From the NCBI GenBank assembly GCA_030512295.1, contig JAULSR010000004.1, forward strand, positions 1,364,001 to 1,428,000: a stretch of DNA of 64,000 nucleotides. The letters run 5' to 3'. Each line of letters starts with the position of its first letter. Position 1 is the first letter of the stretch. Below, in pieces: positions 56,320 through 64,000 of this stretch. The DNA is from Bombardia bombarda. Lineage: Eukaryota; Ascomycota; Sordariomycetes; Sordariales; Lasiosphaeriaceae. Both the position numbers and the translations under genes were made by a program. The notes beneath the pieces are model-generated. The model saw only the letters and a program-made list of their open reading frames with translations. It searched no databases and was not told the origin of the DNA.

Positions 56320-58011
56320 TCACGCAGACAACACCTTGGTCTCAAAATGGAAGCCGGCACGGTCGAGTCTGTCAATAAATAGCTGTCCCAGGCAGGCTGC
56401 CGTGTAGATGCCGCCCGGAAGCCGTTTGGCGTCGTCATCGCCATCGTCAAGGATCGTTGCAGCTGCCTCAGCGAGCAAGACACCCGTCACTGTAGATATT
56501 GTTATTAGCATTACAAACGACGAGCATAACTTTCATTCATTCCTAATGTCTTCTTCTGATCGTTTTCCTGACCGGCAAACAGTTGAAAGAACAACAAAAT
56601 AGGACAAGTAGACTCACAGTAATACATGCTCCCATTATACCAAGCACGGCAATAAGCGTACTCCTTGCCGCCCTCACCCACCGCACCCGCCAAGGGGGCA
56701 GCACCGCCATCAAGATCAGGCTTAGCAATAGCCCTGTACTCAAGCTGGTCTCGCGCGGCCTGCTCGGGGTCGGGCCCCTCGCCCGGCTGGTAGCCGTAGC
56801 GCAGGACGAGCCTTCGCAGGAAAGGAGTGACCATGACTATGCCCAGAATCATCAGGCTGAAGTGGAATGCCGCACCAGTCAGCCAGTTACGCGGTTTCAT
56901 GTGCTGCTTGAACGAGAAGCGCGGCCCGTAGGACTGGTCTCGGAGCGGCGGGGTCGAGGACAAGAGGCCCCAGGTGCGCTCGACGATGGCGGCGTCAGTT
57001 GAGCCCGCGAGGGAGGTGGTCTGGAGTCCGAGGATGGGATAGGTGGCGAGGCCGGTTATGCGCGTGAAGAGGGACGGTTTAGCGGCGGTCGTGGTGGCGG
57101 CTGGGTTGGGGATGGGAGAGAGGGCGAAGGGTTTGTGGCAGTCGCGATATTCTGAGATAGTGAAGTTCTCGAGGATGCTGAAGGCGGTTGCGAGGGTGCC
57201 GCCTGAGGGGGCAGCTCTGAAGTTTGGGGTGAGTAGGTATGTCTTATAGCATGCCATAGGTATATCGTGAATGATGGAGCTTACTTGAAGGTATGGATGG
57301 ACACGGTCACATCACGGGTCTTTGCCGACAACTCAGAGCGGATCTTTGAGGCCAGCGCCCAGGTGATGAGGTCCGACGGTGCGGACTCGATACCGATTTG
57401 GGGAAACATCATGGCGCCGCTGGACTTGGCAGCATCTTCGTACTTGCGCACCATTCTCGCCACGAACGGGACCTCGCCCGTCACATCGAGATAGTGGGTG
57501 CCGTTCTCGGCACAGGCCTTGAAGGCATGCTCGCCTAGCTTGCCATACGGGCCAACCGTAGTGATGAGGATCAACGTCTTCTTGGCGAGCCTCGCCAACT
57601 CAGCGTCGTTCAAGCTGCAGATTTCGATCTCTGTGATAAGAGTGAGCATGCGCCCATCATGACTAAGACCGGATTCATCATCGTCTTTATCATGTGCAAG
57701 GCGAATAAACTGACCTGGCTGGCGGCGATCGGAATTCAACTCGTTACACTGAGCAATAACCTGCTCCAGCTTGTCTCGCGACCGGCCTGCAACTGCCCAT
57801 TTCAAATCTGTCGGCAGATGTGTCGCAATGTGCTGGGCCGTGTATTTGCCGGTGTAGCCTGACAGTGCGTGCAAGTTTTGGTCAACCGTCTCAACCGTCT
57901 GTTCTCCTACATTTCGAATCAAAGATAGCTGGGTTCGCTGCCTTTGTTATGCGTACCTGATGCTCCAAAGACAATCAAGTCATATTGGCGACCATGCTGT
58001 TTTGACGGCAT
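56320..58011 (-). CDS. Saccharopine dehydrogenase-like oxidoreductase
   Basis: Five exons, 58011-57957, 57858-57715, 57630-57285, 57216-56618 and 56489-56320, encode 437 residues, close to the usual length of the SCCPDH family. Exon 1 gives MPSKQHGRQYDLIVFGAS and joins GYTGKYTAQHI, forming the N-terminal NAD(P)-binding Rossmann motif GASGYTG. ILITTVGPYGKLGE and GTHYLDVTGEV are conserved family blocks. A hydrophobic segment (FHFSLMILGIVMVTPFL) suggests membrane or lipid-droplet association, as in the animal homologue. The third exon follows an 84-bp intron with a GTCAGT donor; since its length is a multiple of three and it has no stop, retention would add 28 residues. Substrate is unknown; it is not the lysine-pathway enzyme Lys9. 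Confidence 0.9.
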
Positions 58012-59401
58012 CGTGGTCTATCACTTGGTGCAGTAGAGGAACTAAGAGGTGAAAGAGGAAGAGGGGGAGGGGCGAAAAGAGAAGAGGAATTAAAGATTTT
58101 CTGACTTTCACAAATGGTACGATGTATCCTTATAATTGAGAGCTTCTGGAAGTCGCGCCTTCCGTCGTGGAAATATTCAACATGAAGGAAAAACTAACTT
58201 TGAGAGACGGATCATGGAGGCCAAATCCACACACCCACCAAGCCACACACTCAGACACCTATATATATATACAACGGTCTCAAAAGCCCCAATCCATCAA
58301 AATGCACATATCCGGCAAGACCCCAGGGCTCAAGATATTATCCCCGTCCAAAGCTTCCAGAAAGAATGCCCCCCTGAACGAAAGTTCGACTCTTGTCGCC
58401 CTGAAAGTTCCTCAAAGACACACTTGATTGCCGTCTGGCTAGCTAGGTATCGACTCGGCCCAAATAGGCAGCCTGCGCCGGCTGAAAAGGCTGGCTGGAT
58501 GAGCTGGGCCGCATTGTCCACCCGCTGTCCACTGTGCACTGGGTGGGCCAAGGATGGGGACTGTGGGAGACTTGACGTTCGACGCTCACACTCGCCATCT
58601 TCCGGGCCTTTCCTCTCGACTGATTTCGCATGTCATGCCGCATCTGGTTTATATCCGTGATCGACCGTTTGTTTAAGTGTTGCGAACCCGGTGACGTTTC
58701 CCAAACCTAAAACCTGTCCGGCGAGCAGACGTCCAGTGCATGCATTCATTGGCAGGCTGGAGGCAAGACCGACAGGGGATCCGGGGGGCTTCAGCCAGTG
58801 GGATCACGTCCCAGCACAGTCAGAGCAAGCATGCACCGAACTTACATAAGGTGTGTGGACTTTGCCTGCCGGGAGAACACAACTCGACCGGCTGTGTCAG
58901 TGTTATGCTTCAGTCCCTTGATTCTCTGACTCAAAAATCGATGACTAAAGAAGGCCTCAAATAAGGTACAAAGTCATATAGTGATATAAGCTGCAATAAG
59001 TGAATTTCAAGTTTCATTCCTATGATTTGGAAATTAGATGAATAAAGGGGAGAGAGCCTCGGACGATTCGTCACGGTAATTGAGCTGAGTGCCATACGTA
59101 GTGCAGCTGACAGCCACGACCCTAACAGTTGGCAGCGTTTGCTGGCAATCAATAAAGTCGGGTTATGTCATCAATCAGCTAAAAGTACGTCGCGGGTTGG
59201 TCCCGTCAGCCCCGCACACCCAAGGGCGCCCGCCCGCACTTCCACAACGTCAAAAATTCGGGGAAATGGTTCTGCCTAGCCCCCGATATCTTTTGCACCA
59301 CGAATCGCCGCACACAAGAAAATTGACCTAGACTTTTGCCAAAACCGCGCCCGCATCGACAACGTTTCCCGACTTCACGACCATTACAGAAATCAGTCAT
59401 C
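58012..59401. other. Divergent intergenic region, no gene seen
   Basis: Shared promoter region of the oxidoreductase (-) and RPL43 (+). Only short ORFs. Confidence 0.5.
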
Positions 59402-60295
59402 ATGTCGAAGCGCACGAAAAAGGTCGGAATTTCCGGCAAGGTATGTAACTCCCCGAATTTCTGGACTGGCTCCTCCAAGCAAACCATCTGGCAATTTACT
59501 GACAATCAAGTAGTACGGTACAAGGTCAGTGACAACGAGTTTTTTACCATGAACCCCCGCCACCTCTCGACGACTTCCTATCGGCACCACTACAAGGGGA
59601 ACGGCCCCAGGTGGAGGAGGACTGTGTGCCCGACATATGAACAGAACGATGCTGGCAAGGAACGGCACTACGAAAAGAGAAGACGCCTTGGGGTTGTCGG
59701 CTCTGGGGGCGACCGCAATGACACCATTCTCACCCTTTCGGAGCTCCAAAACCCCAGAGCAACTACCGACTCTCTCCTACGATCTGATCACTGCCTTCCC
59801 GCCCTCATTGCGCCCCGAACCCCCCCAAAAACTACGCTCGACGCCTTTTGAACGCACATATATTTTTAAGAGTTGGGCGGGTTACTGACTTACAACCTCA
59901 GATACGGTGCTTCGCTCCGTAAGCTCGTCAAGAAGCAGGAAGTGTCTCAGCACGCCAAGTACACTTGCAGTACGTACTCCCGCGCCTGTCTCGGATTTTG
60001 ACGTCGAGTTCTCCGCTCCACAGATGAATCATGAGCAGGCTATAAACATGGCAATGACACGAGCTTACCGTCAAATAGCATTCTGCGGAAAGGACGCCGT
60101 CAAGCGCTCCAACGTTGGCATCTGGAACTGCAGGGCCTGCAAGAAGGTCATTGCCGGTGGTGCTTACACTGTCTCGTAAGTGCAACCCGACAACGTACTT
60201 GCCGAGAGATGACTCTAACCGGACGGAACAGGACCCCTGCCGCTGCCGCCATGCGTTCGACCCTCCGTCGCCTTCGCGAGATTGCTGATATCTAA
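59402..60295 (+). CDS. RPL43: 60S ribosomal protein eL43 (Rpl43/L37Ae)
   Basis: Five exons, 59402-59440, 59514-59524, 59902-59969, 60079-60175 and 60232-60295, encode exactly 92 residues, the yeast length. The sequence reads MSKRTKKVGISGK, then YGTR across the microexon, then YGASLRKLVKKQEVSQ. The zinc ribbon is YTCTFCG and WNCRACK (C-x2-C ... C-x2-C), and the end is RLREIADI. Exon 2 is only 11 nt (TACGGTACAAG) between GT-AG introns of 73 and 377 bp. Many introns in a small highly expressed gene are usual for fungal ribosomal protein genes. The long second intron was checked by eye for snoRNA C/D boxes and none was clear. Confidence 0.95.
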
Positions 60296-62755
60296 AGTGG
60301 AGTTGGCTGGCGTGTTTTTCATGTTACGGTGTCACGGAAAAGGATTATTATGGAGGCTCTGCAATACACTTTAACGGTCGTTGGGAACGGCATGTTGATC
60401 AATCAGAATTTTTTGAGCAACGACGAATGCAATGCTTCTCGTGGTCCCGTGGTCTGGATGAGGGGGATAATCTAGGCGGGAGGTAAACTGGCGTCTTGTT
60501 CACCTGGCTGAGGCAATAGTTGTGGAAAGATTCACAAAGCTCGCCGGGGTCGGAGCGCGCACGATAGTCAATGATCCATGACACTCACTCTCTCCCACTA
60601 ATTGAGCACCCCTGCGCTCCCTGGCCCCATTTTCGGTGAGTTGCTCATTCAGAGCGAGCCGCGGTTCCCCCGCCCTGGGAACAACATCGCCTTGCCACGT
60701 CACGGTTGCCCGACAAAGAAGCTCAGTCCCACGTGAGGTCACTATTCACAGTCTCGGGCGTATTTGTTCTGTGCCACCCACGTTACTCGGTAGGATCCCC
60801 ACAAGGAACCAATTGCCAAATAAGGGGTACCCCGCCCCTCACTTCAAACAAGTCGGTGTCTGTGTACCTGGGTGCATTCAACAAGTACTTGTCAAACTTT
60901 TGAGCTGGTATGAATCAGACGACAGTTTTTCACACACAACATGTTAACGAATGCATACGTTAACGGTTGACAGCTATCAGACGAGCCAGCCCCGCTGTGA
61001 GAACCATGGATGGGGCAATGAGGATGGCCAGATCCGCAACATTGGCTCGGTAAGGGGGACTCCGTTGAAAGGCAGCATTCCCGTAACTGCCGCCATTCTA
61101 AGAACAGAAACTGAACTTATGCAAAGGGACACTGCCAATAACTGCCTAGCCAGCCCCTACATCAATAATAATCAGTAAACATGTGTGATTCTTTTGCGGG
61201 GAATCGGTCCCGTCCCGGCGTCTCGCTTCTGCGGCGTTTCGCCCGCCCATGGGAACAAGAGCCATTTTTCTTTATATCTTTTCCTTGCACCGAAACACAG
61301 CAGGTCCTGGTTCAATTGGGATCGGTTCGGTTAGGCAAGTCAGTGGGAAAGAGAAGAGGCTGGCACGGTGCTACGTACGTGGGTGCTGCTGCTGCCCGTT
61401 ATTGTAATAAGCGCCGACTTGGCCGTCAATGGGCGGCTTACACTAAGGCACACCTATCCCGTACTTATGTTGGAGCTACCCTATCTAGGTACCTTCGGGT
61501 AGTGTAGACCCCTACTCCGCCGTCCGACCACTCGACATTTCACATCCAAGCACCCGTATAGGTAGGTAAGATAAGTTGGTGGTAGTACTAGTAGTGTGGT
61601 TTCTGGTTGCTGAGGAAGGAGGTCAAAGTTGAGAGGGACGCTATAGAGTTTGATAAACCTCCAAATCAGACGGCGTCCCCCAGGTGGCTGAAGATGCTGA
61701 ACTTAAAAAAACGGTGATGGAGCACGGCAAAACATGGAGTTGCAAGGATGATGTGAATCTTGGACACTCCACAGATACATGCTCCGGGATGGGTTTTAAG
61801 CCCCTACAACAACTGTAATAACCATCTATCTCAAGTACCTTTCTTTGAGACACCCATTCGTGCCTTCCTTATTTACTAGCCTCTTTTCTTGGTGCAGTAC
61901 AGCACAGTGCCAGTCGCTGATTAGATAGAGCAAGTTCAAAAGGCCATGAATGAATTCCATGTTCCCAAAACGAACAATCCGTATTCTCGCACCGTCAGCA
62001 GCAGTCGCAAGCGTCCGTTCACCCCCATTCCTATGACTCCCTCGTCGTCATAGGTCGTGCTCTGCCACATTCAAATTCCCCCTTCAAGCAAAGCTTCACA
62101 CCCCCATCCCCCCCGTCGTCCCCCTCACCATCTGGAACCCAGTCCAGTCAGCTGGCCCCCGGATGGTTCCAGGCGGGCAGTGTGACTGTTGTTACCCTGT
62201 AAAGTTGAGGGATCGCCCTGATTGGCCCGTCCCTCGGCTGCGCTAACACGGGTTCTCAGCCAAAAAAAACCGTCTTCTGGCAGGCATTCTTTCTTCCCTT
62301 TCTTCCAATTCAGTTCCCTCTCCTCACCACACAAAAAAAAGCCCGCCCCTCTTCAGCCAGCAGTCCACCCACCACCACCACCAGAGCACCACACACCAGC
62401 CAGCCCACAGTCCACTTTCTGCCCGCAGGCAGCTTGTCTTTAAACTGCAGCCAGCAACTCGCTGCACTCACTCGCTGGAGAGTGCACTACGCAACCTGGG
62501 CTACCCAAAAGTGCAAACCAGGCACCTCACCTCACCACCTGCAATCTGGAGTTCTGCACTTACACATCCCCCCTAATAACTTGTCTCCCGCCACCATACC
62601 TACCAGCAAACAACACATCGACTCGACTGCACCAAAAGCTCTCTCGTGCCTTCATCTCGCCCATCAATCACCATCAACCAAAGCCATTAAACCCACAATT
62701 TTCATGACTTCTCCACTCCTCACCGTCTTCGAAGCCTCTATTTATTTCAATCACG
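60296..62755. other. Intergenic region of 2.5 kb, no gene seen
   Basis: Between RPL43 and the RING-PHD gene, both on the plus strand. From about 62270 the sequence is strongly C/A/T-rich (CCACCACCACC, CCAGCCAGC), typical of a long 5' leader of the downstream gene. Confidence 0.5.
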
Positions 62756-64000
62756 ATGGCTGATCAATGCATTGTGTGTCTCGAGGTGCTGGAAGCTGTC
62801 AATCAACACCACCCTTTAGCAGCAGCCCCACCGTCCCCCTCTGCTGTCCCCATTGCACCACCTTTTGGCTCCTTAACAGTCCCTATAACTCGCCCAAAAT
62901 CCGCCGAACCGCCCGCAACCGCTGGCGGCGGACTGCCGATCGCCACCTCCCTAGCCGGTGGCCCGCTGTACACCACCAATGTAGCCCAGATCCAGATTTG
63001 CGGACATGTGCTGCACGATGCCTGTTTGCGAGAATGGAGTGAAAAGGCCAATAGCTGCCCCATTTGCCGCCAGACCTTTCATTTAGTGCACGTTTACGAC
63101 AAAGTTGGAGGTAAGTCAATCACTCCAAAAGCAATCTCAAAAACCACCCTACACAACTTGGACGGGAAAGTGCTAACTGGTATCGTGCTGCAGGCAAACT
63201 CCTATCTTCCCATGAGGTCGAGGATAAGAAACAAGTGGTCGAGTTCGATCCTCAAGCATGGCTCGACGAGAACCCCGAAGATGAGGAGATCAATGTGCCC
63301 TGCCCCGTCTGCAACCGATCAGACAACGAGGAGGTCCTCTTGCTCTGCGATGCCTGCGATACCCCGTACCACACACATTGCATAGGCCTGGAGAGTATCC
63401 CGCGCGGAGCCTGGTTCTGCATGGAATGCGTGGATGCAGTTGATCCTGGAGACACGGACGTGCTGGCCGCTGACGAGGCGCTGTCCCATTCTCGCGAAAC
63501 CCAGGTCAGATCCTCCAACCACCGACAGTATTACTTCCCCCGTACCCAAGCCCGCAGGCGACGGGAAAGGCAGCGAGCTCAGTCAGATGAGTGGCAAGGC
63601 GCCTGGGGACGGATTTCCGGTAGAATTTGGGATCTGCTCAGCCTGGATCTCGACTACCAAGACGACGACGACCCGATCGTGTTCGAGGGCCTTCGCCGAT
63701 CGCAACAGATTCGGGAGCAGGAACGCCGAGAGCACGAGCTCTGGCAACAACGCCTGAATATTGCAAGCCGCTTGGGCGCTCGGGAGGTGTTCGCGAATAA
63801 CATTTCCGGCGTCATTCACGGGCGTGTCAGCCCACGCCCACAACCGCCCCAAGAGACGCGGGAAGAACAGAGAGCTTGGGCCATCCTGGAGAAGGCAAGA
63901 GACGCAGACGGCGCAGCAAACCGCAAGCGCAAATCCCGCTCAGGTACGGCCGAGCCAGCTGAAACGCAGCAAGAGCCCGAGAGAAAGCTCAAGCGACCGC
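62756..64000 (+). CDS. RING-PHD finger protein (Asr1/PHRF1-like), 3' end beyond window
   Basis: Two exons are visible: 62756-63110 and 63194 to the right edge (387 codons). The N-terminal RING finger is split by a P/A-rich insert of about 60 residues: CIVCLE at the start, then ICGHVLHDACLREW and SCPICRQTF. A PHD finger follows the intron: CPVCNRSDNEEVLLLCDAC, DTPYHTHC, GAWFCMEC. The order RING then PHD is that of yeast Asr1 and animal PHRF1, ubiquitin ligases that bind the RNA polymerase II CTD; that role is inferred. The remaining visible part is charged and helical with RRRRER and KRKSRS patches that may be nuclear localisation signals. The insert inside the RING is a notable departure from the normal spacing. 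Confidence 0.9.

Noticed and set aside
59525..59901. Possible snoRNA inside the 377-bp intron of RPL43
   Set aside because: No convincing paired C (RUGAUGA) and D (CUGA) boxes or H/ACA structure seen by eye. A structural RNA search would be needed.

Overview
This window looks like nuclear DNA of a filamentous ascomycete, most likely a Sordariomycete. The coding signs are many short GT-AG introns (mostly 57-98 bp) with CTRAC-type branch sites, a Pho85 kinase with a Q-rich tail, a SIT-type siderophore transporter, an MRP-type vacuolar ABC transporter, and TACCTAGGTA-like intergenic motifs. No transposon, rRNA, convincing tRNA or CRISPR array was found. Exon models were built by hand from splice signals and reading-frame continuity.

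Layout. 1-2988 (-): large conserved nuclear-type protein of unknown function, running to or past the left edge. 4926-5951 (+): Bmt5-like 25S rRNA methyltransferase. 10663-12862 (-): DUF2841/YDR124W-like, Q/H-rich protein, isolated between 4.7 kb and 10.8 kb of gene-free DNA. 23677-29573 (-): Ycf1-type ABCC transporter in 8 exons. 30867-31747 (+): YjbQ/UPF0047 protein with a defective splice acceptor. 32003-32904 (-): CFIm25. 34091-37486 (-): SLIP-GC-like nuclear GTPase interrupted by two in-frame TAA codons. 40623-42524 (+): serine-rich protein of unknown function. 43568-44834 (+): glutaminyl-peptide cyclotransferase-like M28 protein. 46203-47258 (+): Pho85. 48477-51703 (+): Sgf73/ataxin-7-like SAGA subunit, split by one in-frame TAG. 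53687-55739 (+): siderophore transporter. 56320-58011 (-): saccharopine dehydrogenase-like oxidoreductase. 59402-60295 (+): RPL43 with an 11-nt microexon. 62756-64000 (+): RING-PHD protein, cut by the right edge.

The most interesting signal is in SGF73. The reading frame stops at one TAG (49919-49921) but stays open for a further 593 codons of clearly protein-like sequence, including six 16-residue repeats. The TAG lies in the 7-nt loop of a perfect 9-bp hairpin. That matches the reported preference of Sordariomycete sexual-stage A-to-I mRNA editing (UAG in hairpin loops), which would recode the stop as Trp. The nuclear GTPase has two interruptions of a different kind (TAA, each one CpA-to-TpA step from CAA) and looks like a decaying gene. 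Upstream of the siderophore transporter are two perfect SreA-type ATCWGATAA sites and a CCAAT box within about 65 bp, suggesting iron control.

The genes are mostly unrelated housekeeping and regulatory functions: rRNA modification, mRNA 3'-end formation, SAGA, the Pho85 kinase, ribosome, vacuolar detoxification and iron uptake. There is no sign of an operon or biosynthetic cluster.
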